A stretch of DNA of 10,018 nucleotides from JAKBCQ01 sp021807585 (GCA_027325115.1 DAHWFG010000293.1:1-10018); one strand, 5' to 3'. Counted from the stretch's first letter, positions 1 through 6,734 are shown. Program-made: numbers and translations. Notes: a model not told the origin generated them from the sequence alone.

Positions 1-1
1 G

Positions 2-1852
2 ACGAGCCCCGAAAAACTCCTCGGCGGCGCCGACGACCTGATCGCCAAAGCCGTCGTCCCCGTTTACAAACGCTATCAGGAACGCCTCCGCGAACAATCC
101 GCGGTCGATTTTGACGACTTGCTTGTTCATATCGTTACAATCTTACGAGATCACCCCGATCTCCGCGCCCGCCTCGACGCCCAATACAAGTATATCCTTG
201 TCGACGAATATCAAGATACAAATATGGCGCAATACGCGATTCTGCGCGGGCTTTCGCGCGATCATCCCAATTTGTGCGTGACGGGGGATCCCGACCAGGC
301 GATCTACGCGTGGCGCGGCGCCAATTTGAACAACATCCTCGAATTCGAAACCGATTATCCAGGCTGCAAGGTCGTCAAGCTCGAGCAAAATTATCGCAGC
401 ACCAAAACGATCCTTTATGTCGCCGATTATCTCATTCAGCATAACACGCAGCGCAAACCGAAGGATCTCGTCACCGACAACGCGCACGGCGAGCCCGTCG
501 AAATCTCGGTTTATCTCGACGACCACGAGGAGGCGCGCGGGGTCGCCTCGCGGATCGTCGATCTCACCCGTCACGACGGCTTCTCCCCCCGCGACGTCGC
601 CGTCTTTTGCCGCGTCACCGCGCTCACGCGCAACCTCGAACAGGCGCTCCGCTCGGCGAGCGTACCCTATCAAGTTGTCGGCACGGTCTCGTTCTTTGAT
701 CGTCAAGAAGTGAAAGACGTGCTCGCGTATTTAAGTCTAGTTATCAATCCCCGCAACGACGTCGCTTTCGACCGCGTGGTGAACGTCCCCCAACGCGGGA
801 TCGGCAAAACGTCGCTCGACCATCTCGCCGAGTGGGCTCGGCGGAAGGGAATTCCCAGGCTCGCCGCCGCCGCCCGCGCGCGCGAGATCACCGAACTCAA
901 GCCCAAGGCGATCGACGCTCTCGTCGATTTCGCCGCGGGGATCGATCGGATCGCCAAACACCCCACCGCTTCGGCCAAAGACGGAGTCGAACGCGTCTTA
1001 CGCGCCGTCGGTTATCGTGAATACTTGAAATTATCAGCACTTTCCAAGGCCGACGACCGCAACGCCAACGTCGACGAACTCATCACCGCCGCCGCCGAAT
1101 TCGATTCCGCCAATCGCGACGGATCGATCGCGGGGTTTCTCGAACAAATCACCTTAATGACATCCGTCGATCGCTGGGCCGACGATTCGGGCGCGGTCAC
1201 GCTCATGACTCTCCACGCCGCCAAAGGGCTCGAATTTCCCGTCGTCTTCATCGTCGGCGTCGAAAATCAATTGTTGCCGCACAGTCGATCGCAGGATCAC
1301 CCCGATCAGGTCGAGGAGGAACGCAGGCTCTTCTTCGTCGGCATCACGCGAGCGCGCCAAAAGCTCTTCCTCAGCCATTGCGCCAACCGTGTCGTCAAAG
1401 GAAGAAGTATGTACGCGAGCCCTTCTCCATTCTTGGATGAGCTGCCCGCCGACGCGATCGTCGTTCGCGATACGACGGGGGGCCGACGCGCGTCAAGCCA
1501 GTGGGATTCTCATTCCCATTCCAATACCGATTGGCGTTACGGGAACAATCAGAATCGATCGTCGTACCCTCCCTCGACACCCCCGCAACGCTACGAAAAA
1601 CCTCGATCGTCGACCGTCAATTTCGGCCTCAAAACCGCGGCCGAGCACGCCGCGGGCGCCTCGGCGGCCGCCTCGCCCCCCGTCGATCTCGATCGTTTTC
1701 AACCGGGAGTGTCGGTCCGACATCCCAGCTACGGACTCGGCAGAATCGTCGCGATCGAAGGCGCGGGACCAAACCGCAAGGGGCGGGTCGCGTTCGTCGT
1801 CGGCGGCGAACGGACGTTCGTCCTCGCCAAATCGCCGCTGAAACCTATCTAG
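2..1852 (+). CDS. pcrA: UvrD/PcrA-family ATP-dependent DNA helicase, 5' end outside window
   Basis: Superfamily 1 3'-5' DNA helicase, the class that acts in DNA repair and in clearing stalled replication or transcription complexes. The frame is open from base 2, so 616 residues are visible; the N-terminus with the Walker A motif is off the left edge. Seen motifs: VDFDD before domain 1B; motif II VDEYQDTN (about bases 200-223); motif III VTGDPDQAIYAWRGA (about 276-320); motif IV QNYRS (about 386-400); motif V TLHAAKGLEFPVVFIVG (about 1206-1258); motif VI EERRLFFVGITRARQKL (about 1318-1368). A low-complexity Ser/Asn/Pro linker (about 1490-1680) leads to a C-terminal Tudor-like module (FQPGVSVRHPSYGLGRIV, about 1697-1750), which in PcrA/UvrD binds RNA polymerase. 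All visible helicase motifs are intact. It ends with TAG. PcrA versus UvrD naming is conventional here; Rep is less likely because of the Tudor tail. Confidence 0.95.
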   Translation, partial: TSPEKLLGGADDLIAKAVVPVYKRYQERLREQSAVDFDDLLVHIVTILRDHPDLRARLDAQYKYILVDEYQDTNMAQYAILRGLSRDHPNLCVTGDPDQAIYAWRGANLNNILEFETDYPGCKVVKLEQNYRSTKTILYVADYLIQHNTQRKPKDLVTDNAHGEPVEISVYLDDHEEARGVASRIVDLTRHDGFSPRDVAVFCRVTALTRNLEQALRSASVPYQVVGTVSFFDRQEVKDVLAYLSLVINPRNDVAFDRVVNVPQRGIGKTSLDHLAEWARRKGIPRLAAAARAREITELKPKAIDALVDFAAGIDRIAKHPTASAKDGVERVLRAVGYREYLKLSALSKADDRNANVDELITAAAEFDSANRDGSIAGFLEQITLMTSVDRWADDSGAVTLMTLHAAKGLEFPVVFIVGVENQLLPHSRSQDHPDQVEEERRLFFVGITRARQKLFLSHCANRVVKGRSMYASPSPFLDELPADAIVVRDTTGGRRASSQWDSHSHSNTDWRYGNNQNRSSYPPSTPPQRYEKPRSSTVNFGLKTAAEHAAGASAAASPPVDLDRFQPGVSVRHPSYGLGRIVAIEGAGPNRKGRVAFVVGGERTFVLAKSPLKPI

Positions 1853-1871
1853 ATCATGGGAGAATGAACTT

Positions 1872-2141
1872 ATGGGTTATCGAGGACATATCGAAAAGGG
1901 GATGGTCGTATTGGATGAGCCGCTCGCTTTGCCCGACGGGACGCGGGTACTCGTCGAGGCGCCCGCTCACGAGGCCGAATTTTGGCGATCGAGATCCCTC
2001 GCGGAACTCGCAAAGCTTCAAGGGGTTTCCGCGCCGGCAACGACGGCGGATCTTCTGGGAGGCCGGCCTACCGACGAGCTCAACGACGACTTCGAGGAAG
2101 ACTTTCTCAGGGGTCGTGAACTTGAGGCGCAGCGCCCATGA
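1872..2141 (+). CDS. Putative antitoxin (AF2212/DUF104-like) of a VapBC-type pair
   Basis: An 89-residue protein. The first 30 residues (GHIEKGMVVLDEPLALPDGT, then RVLVE) have the pattern of a small beta-rich domain: a strand with KG, then 'L-x-EPL-x-LPDGT-x-V-x-V'. This resembles AF2212/DUF104-like antitoxins found upstream of PIN toxins. The C-terminal half (residues 34-89) is charged and probably helical or disordered, ending in an acidic stretch (ELNDDFEEDF). That would suit wrapping around a toxin. The start is supported by GGGAGA at 1858-1863, 8 bases before ATG. The gene begins 19 bases after the helicase stop and overlaps the toxin gene by four bases (ATGA, 2138-2141), so translation is probably coupled. 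Its role as antitoxin is inferred from size, position and this resemblance; no classical ribbon-helix-helix or AbrB motif was recognised. Confidence 0.75.
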   Translation: MGYRGHIEKGMVVLDEPLALPDGTRVLVEAPAHEAEFWRSRSLAELAKLQGVSAPATTADLLGGRPTDELNDDFEEDFLRGRELEAQRP

Positions 2142-2545
2142 ACGACTTCTTGGTGATCGACACCGATGTGGCGAGTTACTTGTTTAAGAACAGTCCCCGC
2201 GCGACGCCTTTTCAGACCAAACTTGAAGGCTTTCGGACCGCCTTGGCGTTCGTATCTGTTGCTGAAATGCTCAAATGGACACTTAAACGTCATTGGGGTC
2301 CGCGAAAAATCGAGCAACTCGAATCCGCATTGCGACGCTATGTTGTGATTCCTTACGATCGTGATACGGCTTGGGAATGGGCGCGGGTGACGGCGGCTTG
2401 TCAAGACGCGGGCCGACCGATCGCCGCCTCCGACGCCCGGGTAGCCGCCGCCGCTTTACGCCATGATGTGCCGTTGCTTACGAACAACCTCAAGCATTTC
2501 GAGGCGACCGAGAACTTGTGCGGGCTCAAACTGATTCGACTATGA
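2138..2545 (+). CDS. vapC: VapC-family PIN-domain ribonuclease toxin
   Basis: A 135-residue single PIN domain, the normal length for VapC toxins, which are Mg2+-dependent endoribonucleases that typically cut tRNA or rRNA when freed from their antitoxin. Expected active-site positions are visible: D8 in VIDTDVASYL, E43 in SVAEM, D99 in PIAASDARVAAAAL, and the C-terminal LLTNNLKHFE block, where N117 takes the place usually held by Asp or Asn. The family's ending, a short strand after 'F-x-x-x-x-x-L', is present (NLCGLKLIRL). No frameshift or stop interrupts it, so the toxin looks active. It shares an ATGA overlap with the upstream putative antitoxin, the usual antitoxin-first order. A decayed second toxin-antitoxin pair follows directly downstream. 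Confidence 0.9.
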   Translation: MNDFLVIDTDVASYLFKNSPRATPFQTKLEGFRTALAFVSVAEMLKWTLKRHWGPRKIEQLESALRRYVVIPYDRDTAWEWARVTAACQDAGRPIAASDARVAAAALRHDVPLLTNNLKHFEATENLCGLKLIRL

Positions 2546-2558
2546 ACCGACGATAATT

Positions 2559-2564
2559 GAGGGA
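2559..2564 (+). promoter_or_regulatory. Ribosome binding site of the broken DUF433 gene
   Basis: GAGGGA lies 8 bases before the ATG at 2573, a good Shine-Dalgarno distance. Its survival beside a gene with an internal stop suggests that decay is recent. The spacing and the bases before the ATG (ACTTATG) resemble the leader of the upstream antitoxin at 1872. Confidence 0.5.
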
Positions 2565-2572
2565 ATTCACTT

Positions 2573-2788
2573 ATGTTCGAGCGCATTACATTTGATTCAC
2601 AAATCCTTGGAGGGCTTGCTTGTATTCGGGGTATGCGCATTCCCGTCTCGGTGATCGTCGGTCAGATCGCCCACGGCGCGAGCCTGCGAGAAGTGCCGAC
2701 CGACTAACCCGACCTTCAACCCGACGATATTCGTCAGGCTTTGAGCTACGCGGCGTGGCTTGCCCACGAAGAAGTGGTCACTGCATAA
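2573..2788 (+). pseudogene. DUF433-family antitoxin, interrupted by one in-frame TAA
   Basis: Read straight through, the frame gives 71 positions with the clear DUF433 pattern: RITFDSQILGGLACIRGMRI (residues 4-23), then PVSVIVGQIAHGAS, and after codon 45 PDLQPDDIRQALSYAAWLAH. Codon 45 is TAA (2705-2707), exactly where the family has Tyr in 'DYPDL', so one base change from TAT or TAC explains it. Without the stop, length and frame match intact family members. DUF433 proteins are small winged-helix-like antitoxins normally paired with a DUF5615 PIN-like toxin; the remains of such a toxin follow 12 bases later. The first 44 residues could still be made but would lack the C-terminal helices. Sequencing error at one base is the main alternative. 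Confidence 0.85.
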
Positions 2789-2800
2789 AGGAATCGGCCG

Positions 2801-3154
2801 ATGAGTTTGCTGGAAGACCTGGGCGTTTCATGGCGTGTGATCGAATGATTGCGCAGGGAGGAATAAGACGCCGTTCACTTCCGCGACGAGGGTTTTGCGG
2901 CGATTCCCGACGGCGAGATCTTCCAGAAAGGCTTCTCAGATCAAAGTATCGTACCATCGTTTAACATTGATTTCAGCGAAATACTCGCGGGATCGGTAGG
3001 AAGGATCGAGAGCGTCATCCTCTTTCGCCTCCACAACACTCGATCGGAACACGTCATCGAACGGCTGCAAACCGTCCTGAAACAGTCGAGCGCCGAACTG
3101 ACAGCGGGGGCGATCATCGTCGTTAACGAAAGTCGACACCGCTTCAGTAAATGA
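2801..3154 (+). pseudogene. DUF5615-type PIN-like toxin, interrupted by TGA and TAA
   Basis: Reading through from the ATG at 2801 gives 117 positions in one unbroken phase ending at TGA 3152-3154. Recognisable DUF5615 blocks: LLEDLGVSWRVIE then stop then LRREE (the usual 'D-x-G-V-S-x-x-T-V-E-W-L-R'), DAVHFRDEGFAAIPDGEIFQ, SFNIDFSEILAG, SVILFRLHNTRSEHVIERLQ, and a terminal AGAIIVVNESRHR. The stops are TGA at 2846-2848, where relatives have Trp, and TAA at 2864-2866, where Tyr or His is expected. A third lesion is the change from the usual Asp to Asn in 'SFNIDF', a conserved acidic position of the PIN-like fold. AAGGA at 2788-2792 is a plausible ribosome binding site. No frameshift is seen. Partner of the preceding broken DUF433 gene; both halves of this module are inactivated. 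Confidence 0.8.
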
Positions 3155-3347
3155 CCGATCGGCTCCGATAAACAAGTCATCATACTATATTGATTGAATC
3201 ACGCAAAGCATATTAAAAGATTTCGTCGGGTTCGAGGCGTCAATTCCGTCAGGATTGGACCGAGATTGAGTGCTTGATGCGCGTAAGATCGCGCGGTACG
3301 ATTCCAAGCATTCATGTTCCGATCGACTTCGTCTATCGGTTACAGCC
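3155..3347 (+). other. Intergenic region before the sigma-factor gene
   Basis: 193 bases separate the broken toxin from the preferred sigma-factor start. The first part (3165-3225) is AT-rich and may hold the promoter of the sigma gene, but no convincing -35/-10 pair was recognised. A GTG at 3270 is in frame with the sigma gene and would extend it by 26 residues; that stretch has no recognisable similarity to the sigma fold. Confidence 0.4.
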
Positions 3348-3956
3348 ATGGAACTCGTGCGCTCCAAGCGGTCGAATCGAATCCATAAAATCTCTCTCGG
3401 CTCGCCGCGACGAGCCTGGGGAGATCGCTGGAAAGCGATCGAAGATGGTCGATTATTCCAATCTTACGTGAATTTCATCTTGAGGCGGCATGGGCGCCCT
3501 CATGGATGGTCTTGGGATGATTGGTACGACGAAGTGCACCAAATCGCGATCACGACCGTTTTGGAACTCGGTTCGTCGCGGATCGAAGTCGAATCCCATG
3601 AGGAATGGACGAAGCGAGTTAAACGCGAGATCAACCGAAGAGTTGAGAAAGAACGCCGAGCCGCGCGGAAAATGAGAGGATTCGCCGACGATGATCATTC
3701 TCATACGGAACTGTTCGAGCGCGATCTTGACAGAATCGATGAGATCGAGCGAGAACGCAGGGCTCTTGAACAAGCCATGAGCGAACTGGGCCGAAAGGAG
3801 CGAGGCTTGATTAAAAGCTATTATCAACAAGGGAAATCTCAAGCGGAAATCGGACGCGAATTCGGCGTTAGTCAATCGACGATGAGTCGGCGGATCCAAC
3901 GCGTGGAACGGTGGTTACGATCGCGGATCGAAGATATTTTGATCGCCGATGCATAA
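3348..3956 (+). CDS. Sigma-70 family (ECF-like) RNA polymerase sigma factor
   Basis: A 202-residue protein with the two-domain layout of extracytoplasmic-function sigma factors. Residues about 35-110 form a region-2-like helical block (WSWDDWYDEVHQIAITTVLE, then a basic stretch to RRAARKM). Residues about 145-195 form region 4, with an LGRKERGLIKSYYQQGKSQA opening followed by the helix-turn-helix EIGREFGVSQSTMSRRIQRV. A charged linker (113-140) joins them. It would direct RNA polymerase to a small promoter set. No anti-sigma gene is recognised beside it. ATG 3348 was preferred; GTG 3270 (228 aa) is possible because it has GAG at a fair distance, while 3348 has no clear Shine-Dalgarno. Directly downstream is a 40-base element, also found before another gene at the right edge of the window, which is a candidate target. 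Region 2 is divergent, so the exact ECF group is unknown. Confidence 0.85.
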   Translation: MELVRSKRSNRIHKISLGSPRRAWGDRWKAIEDGRLFQSYVNFILRRHGRPHGWSWDDWYDEVHQIAITTVLELGSSRIEVESHEEWTKRVKREINRRVEKERRAARKMRGFADDDHSHTELFERDLDRIDEIERERRALEQAMSELGRKERGLIKSYYQQGKSQAEIGREFGVSQSTMSRRIQRVERWLRSRIEDILIADA

Positions 3957-3990
3957 AATCGATCCGCGGCGTGACTAATAAATGGAGAGT
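3951..3990 (+). promoter_or_regulatory. 40-base leader element, copy 1 (upstream of the six-gene operon)
   Basis: Starts with GCATAAAA, which includes the stop codon of the sigma gene, then CGAT, then GCGTGA at 3969-3974, and ends with GAGAGT at 3985-3990. It aligns without gaps to 9843-9882 with 32 of 40 identities, including identical 10-base spacing between GCGTGA and GAGAGT. It sits 43 bases before the ATG at 4034. Further similarity occurs close to both start codons (CGAATG followed by GGACG). Likely a promoter or leader control site; the sigma factor encoded just upstream is a candidate reader. Function is inferred from conservation and position only. Confidence 0.6.
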
Positions 3991-4033
3991 GGAATAGGGT
4001 GAAATTGATCGGATCGAATGAGGACGATGAAAA

Positions 4034-4537
4034 ATGCGACACGCCAAACTCACGCTTGAATCTTGGATTCGGAATCTGCGATTATCGCGAGCCGATCTGT
4101 TGTTTTGTGCCGCTCTTGTATCGGTCTCTGCGGGTTTTGGAACGATGATCAAACGAGACATCATCGCGTTGAGATCTCAAAACGCCAAAGAACTATCGAT
4201 TTCTTGGAATCGATCGAAACCCGAAATCATCGCGCCGGGGAAATATCAGATGATTTTCAATTTAACGAACAACACCGATCAAACGATTCGTGTCGTCGGC
4301 GCCGGGACGGGTTGTCTCTGCACGATGGTTGAAGACTTACCCATGAACATACATCCCATAACGACAAGAGCGATTCACGTCGTCGTTCGTAATCCGATTG
4401 ATGATCATGATACAAAATCGAAAATCATACCGATCCGGCTCTTTACAAACTCGCCTGATCAACGCGAAATCTCCTTCGCCATATCGGTAAGACGAGCAGT
4501 CGACGGAAGCGTCGTGTTCCAGGATCGTGGCCGATAG
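4034..4537 (+). CDS. DUF1573-like membrane-anchored protein
   Basis: A 167-residue protein. A basic N-terminus and one hydrophobic segment (about residues 20-40, DLLFCAALVSVSAGFGTMI) suggest a signal anchor placing the rest outside the cytoplasm. Residues 55-155 have the pattern of a DUF1573 Ig-like domain: FNLTNNTDQTIRVVGAGTGC, LCT, then PMNIHPITTRAIHVVV. These correspond to the family's 'F-x-x-x-N-x-x-x-x-x-I' strand, 'S/G-C-x-C' pair and 'I-P-G/P-x-x-x-x-I-x-V' strand. C94 and C96 form the C-x-C pair. DUF1573 proteins are common in Planctomycetes and Bacteroidetes; no general function is established. GAGGA at 4020-4024 is 9 bases before ATG. First gene of the putative operon, preceded by the 40-base element. 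Family assignment comes from pattern recognition and is moderately sure. Confidence 0.75.
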   Translation: MRHAKLTLESWIRNLRLSRADLLFCAALVSVSAGFGTMIKRDIIALRSQNAKELSISWNRSKPEIIAPGKYQMIFNLTNNTDQTIRVVGAGTGCLCTMVEDLPMNIHPITTRAIHVVVRNPIDDHDTKSKIIPIRLFTNSPDQREISFAISVRRAVDGSVVFQDRGR

Positions 4538-4563
4538 CATTACCAATCGAATCGAGGATCTTC

Positions 4564-4569
4564 CAGGAG
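4564..4569 (+). promoter_or_regulatory. Shine-Dalgarno deciding the start of the cysteine-rich protein
   Basis: CAGGAG(A) lies 8-9 bases before ATG 4578 and is one of the clearest ribosome binding sites in the window. It favours ATG 4578 over the in-frame GTG at 4527, which would overlap the previous gene and put 17 polar residues ahead of the signal sequence. Confidence 0.7.
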
Positions 4570-4577
4570 AACCGCTC

Positions 4578-4796
4578 ATGCGAACCAGGTTTCTGATTCC
4601 GATGGTCATCGTCTCTTCCTTCCTTTTCGTTGGTTTGATCACGAACGGATTAGGCAGCGGCACAGGACCGTGCGATTGCCCTGGAGTGGAACAGTTTTGT
4701 ACAACCGGAGACGATCAATTTTGTGGGGACAATTTGTTTTGCGACCAATGTGGTTGCATCAGTGATGGATATCCTTCGCAATGCGTCGTCATCTAG
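4578..4796 (+). CDS. Small exported cysteine-rich protein, 72 aa, unknown function
   Basis: Not recognised as a known family. Residues 1-26 form a signal peptide or anchor (MRTRF, then a hydrophobic core IPMVIVSSFLFVGLI, then small residues GLGSGTG). The remaining 45 or so residues contain eight cysteines at positions 32, 34, 41, 49, 55, 58, 60 and 69, within acidic, glycine-containing sequence (for example CDCPGVEQFC and FCDQCGC). An even number of cysteines in an exported small protein suggests four disulfide bonds or a metal-binding knot. It lies 40 bases after the DUF1573-like gene and 8 bases before the next gene, so it is surely co-transcribed. Real coding is supported by a strong ribosome binding site, a signal-peptide pattern and tight packing in the operon. 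Possible roles are a structural cap, a surface-structure component or a secreted effector; none is demonstrated. Confidence 0.75.
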   Translation: MRTRFLIPMVIVSSFLFVGLITNGLGSGTGPCDCPGVEQFCTTGDDQFCGDNLFCDQCGCISDGYPSQCVVI

Positions 4797-4804
4797 GATA
4801 AGCC

Positions 4805-5917
4805 ATGAGATTCATCACTCATTATGGTTTAGTCTGTATTTTCAGCTTCATCTGTTGCACCCGGATCGCATACACCCGGGAACCCGAACTTCCCATCGGT
4901 AAACTCAAACAAGAAATCACCGACAAATTGGTTGAGTTAGAGAAGGTTTATAACAACATTCAACTTGTCGGCTTTCAGGAGAGAACATCGACGTTACGAA
5001 AAACCGGCGGTTCGACCAGATACGACGTTTCTTACTTCGGCAACGGTTCCTCACAGATGTATCGCCTTTCGGCGATCAACGAATCGAACGGAGAGGAAGC
5101 GTATCTCGATCGTATCTTCCTGGTGAATTCCGTCGGTACGTACGTGTTGAGACGAAACGCACCGAAATCGTCCTACTTTGTCGAACGGACCGGTCCGGAC
5201 AAAAGCTTGCTTCACAATCTATTTATGTTTAGGAATGAGAGTGTACTCATTCCGATCGTCATTGAAGGCGCCCCTATTTATAAATGGATCAACTCACCGT
5301 TTTGCCGCGTTAAAAGCCTGAAGCGCCATGACGACGATCATTCTCATACTTTAATCATAGATATCGATCATGAGACGCCCGACGACGAGGCGAGGAAAAT
5401 CCAGGATTCTAACGCTTCGATTCTGAATTCACGCGATTGGATTAAGATAGCGCAAGGACCGACTCCTTATTTCAATCTCAAGGGAACCGTCGAGCTCGAC
5501 GCCGACCACGATTATGTGATCTTGCGGTACGACGTTGAGAGCACGAGCATTTTATCGAAAAAACCAAAACGATCCACGGCGGAGATCACATACTTCTATG
5601 ATCGCGCACACCCCGTCGTTAAAGAAGCGCATCTCTCAAGCGGTATCCGATCATGGACATTCCGCACGACGAGTTGTTCGTTCGATCCCAAGCCCGAATC
5701 CGAATTCGCTCTCAAAAGCTTTCAATTGGGCGATTTTCCGATCGCCGATCGCCCCAAGCGAATCGGTTACTGGATCTATCTCGCATTCGGAGTCGTCCTC
5801 GCCGTCATGATCGTCGTTTGGGCGTACTACAAACGATCCACGAAAGACCGCTCGAACCCTTCCGCAGCTCCCTCGACGATCGATCAGTACGAATCGACCG
5901 ACTCCACCTCGGCATAA
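4805..5917 (+). CDS. Exported protein with C-terminal membrane anchor, 370 aa, function unknown
   Basis: Layout: signal peptide (residues 1-24, hydrophobic core YGLVCIFSFICC); a large ectodomain (25-317); one membrane segment (about 322-342, YWIYLAFGVVLAVMIVVWAY); and a short basic then Ser/Thr-rich cytoplasmic tail. The ectodomain alternates beta-like strands, with 'Y-x-x-x-F-G-N-G-S-S-Q-M-Y-R-L' and 'LKGTVELDADHDYVILRYDV' repeats of aromatic and charged residues. Loosely, this recalls LolA/LppX-like lipoprotein-binding barrels that Planctomycetes encode in large numbers, but the match is weak and I do not assert it. A DDDHSHT segment (176-182) recurs in the sigma factor. AGGA at 4795-4798 overlaps the upstream stop codon and serves ATG 4805. 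Together with the next gene it is one of two proteins of the same topology in the operon. Confidence 0.8.
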   Translation: MRFITHYGLVCIFSFICCTRIAYTREPELPIGKLKQEITDKLVELEKVYNNIQLVGFQERTSTLRKTGGSTRYDVSYFGNGSSQMYRLSAINESNGEEAYLDRIFLVNSVGTYVLRRNAPKSSYFVERTGPDKSLLHNLFMFRNESVLIPIVIEGAPIYKWINSPFCRVKSLKRHDDDHSHTLIIDIDHETPDDEARKIQDSNASILNSRDWIKIAQGPTPYFNLKGTVELDADHDYVILRYDVESTSILSKKPKRSTAEITYFYDRAHPVVKEAHLSSGIRSWTFRTTSCSFDPKPESEFALKSFQLGDFPIADRPKRIGYWIYLAFGVVLAVMIVVWAYYKRSTKDRSNPSAAPSTIDQYESTDSTSA

Positions 5918-5945
5918 TCAGATATAGTGATATGATGGATTTATT

Positions 5946-6731
5946 ATGCTAAGATTTTTGATTTTCATCATTGTTCTCTCGATTCATTCGTACGCGTCGG
6001 GCGCGGCTCCGATCGTTCGGTTCGATTCCGCCCATCCTCCAAATGATCACATGCTCTACCAGCCGAGTGTCGGCGATTCGGAGGGGCGCTGGACGATCGA
6101 CGAGACGTGTCTTCATGGAATCGTTCCGGCGGGGGGCGCCAAGCGATCCCCGCTCAAATGGAAAGTCGACGCCAGACTCGAAGGAGATTTTTCGATCGCG
6201 TTCCATTACCGAATCCATGATACTCCGCGTTCCAAAGCCAAATCGTCCGCGAAAGACTCAAGAAACAATGTCGAACTCTTTATCGCCGGCGCCGACGGTT
6301 TCGCGAGCGCCTTCCATTCCATCACCCCAAAAGACGAAAACTGGGGATATTATGTGAAACCGGCCGCGGGCAAGGAGGTTTTTTTTCAAATCCCCGCGAC
6401 CGATCGCACGGCGACGCTCGAAATTCGACGCGTCGGTAAAACCTTGACTTTTCACCTGAGAGGAGGCGAAATTCCAGGCATGCAAATCGGTCCACCCGTT
6501 GATTTCGGCGATTCCCCGATCCATGAACTCTCTCTTCAATTGTTCCCTTATCAATCCCCCGACGCGATCGACGCGAGCTTCGACGAATTCTCGATCCACG
6601 CCGATCGATTCGTCCGATTGAGGGATCAATCCGGCGGCGGCTCATATATGGTGATCGGAATGATGATCCTTGTCGTTTTGTCGATCGGCGCCTTTTGGGC
6701 GCTGCGCAGAAAATTCGTCGCGGAGGGTTGA
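5946..6731 (+). CDS. Exported protein with lectin-like (DUF1583-like) ectodomain and C-terminal anchor, 261 aa
   Basis: Layout: signal peptide (residues 1-20, LRFLIFIIVLSIHSYASGA); an ectodomain (21-230); one membrane segment (about 235-253, MVIGMMILVVLSIGAFWAL); and a short basic tail (RRKF). The ectodomain shows the strand pattern of concanavalin-like sandwich domains: an opening 'W-T-I-D-E-x-C-L-H-G' block, GDFSIAFHYRIHD, then NVELFIAGADGFASAFHS, TATLEIRRVGKTLTFHLRGG, and a closing ELSLQLFPYQSPDAIDASFD. This resembles planctomycete DUF1583/DUF1080-type domains, often linked to carbohydrate binding; the assignment is tentative. No strong ribosome binding site precedes the ATG (GGAT at 5937-5940 at most). 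It follows the 370-aa gene by 28 bases and precedes the pseudopilin gene by 3 bases. The last codons contain GGAGG (6722-6726), which is the ribosome binding site of that next gene. Confidence 0.75.
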   Translation: MLRFLIFIIVLSIHSYASGAAPIVRFDSAHPPNDHMLYQPSVGDSEGRWTIDETCLHGIVPAGGAKRSPLKWKVDARLEGDFSIAFHYRIHDTPRSKAKSSAKDSRNNVELFIAGADGFASAFHSITPKDENWGYYVKPAAGKEVFFQIPATDRTATLEIRRVGKTLTFHLRGGEIPGMQIGPPVDFGDSPIHELSLQLFPYQSPDAIDASFDEFSIHADRFVRLRDQSGGGSYMVIGMMILVVLSIGAFWALRRKFVAEG

Positions 6732-6734
6732 ATC

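Noticed and set aside
143..706. A 187-residue open frame on the - strand
   Set aside because: It lies wholly opposite conserved helicase motifs and shows no protein-like motifs of its own.
1501..2187. A 228-residue + strand frame bridging the helicase end and the antitoxin
   Set aside because: It runs through two well-supported genes in another phase and is Arg/Ser-rich without motifs.
2620..2964. A 114-residue open frame on the + strand through the toxin-antitoxin remnants
   Set aside because: It runs in a different phase from the clear DUF433 and DUF5615 similarity and has an Arg/Ser-rich composition typical of an off-frame translation.
2573..3154. Stop-codon read-through or an altered genetic code in the DUF433/DUF5615 genes
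   Set aside because: TAA, TGA and TAG all end genes normally elsewhere in the window (TAG 1850, TGA 2139, TAA 9590 region), so reassignment is excluded, and the extra Asp-to-Asn change in the toxin fits decay better than programmed recoding.
3200..3245. A third copy of the 40-base element before the sigma gene (GCAT...TTAAAAG, then GGCGT)
   Set aside because: The blocks are spaced differently and the GCGTGA and GAGAGT parts are missing; the likeness is too weak to call.
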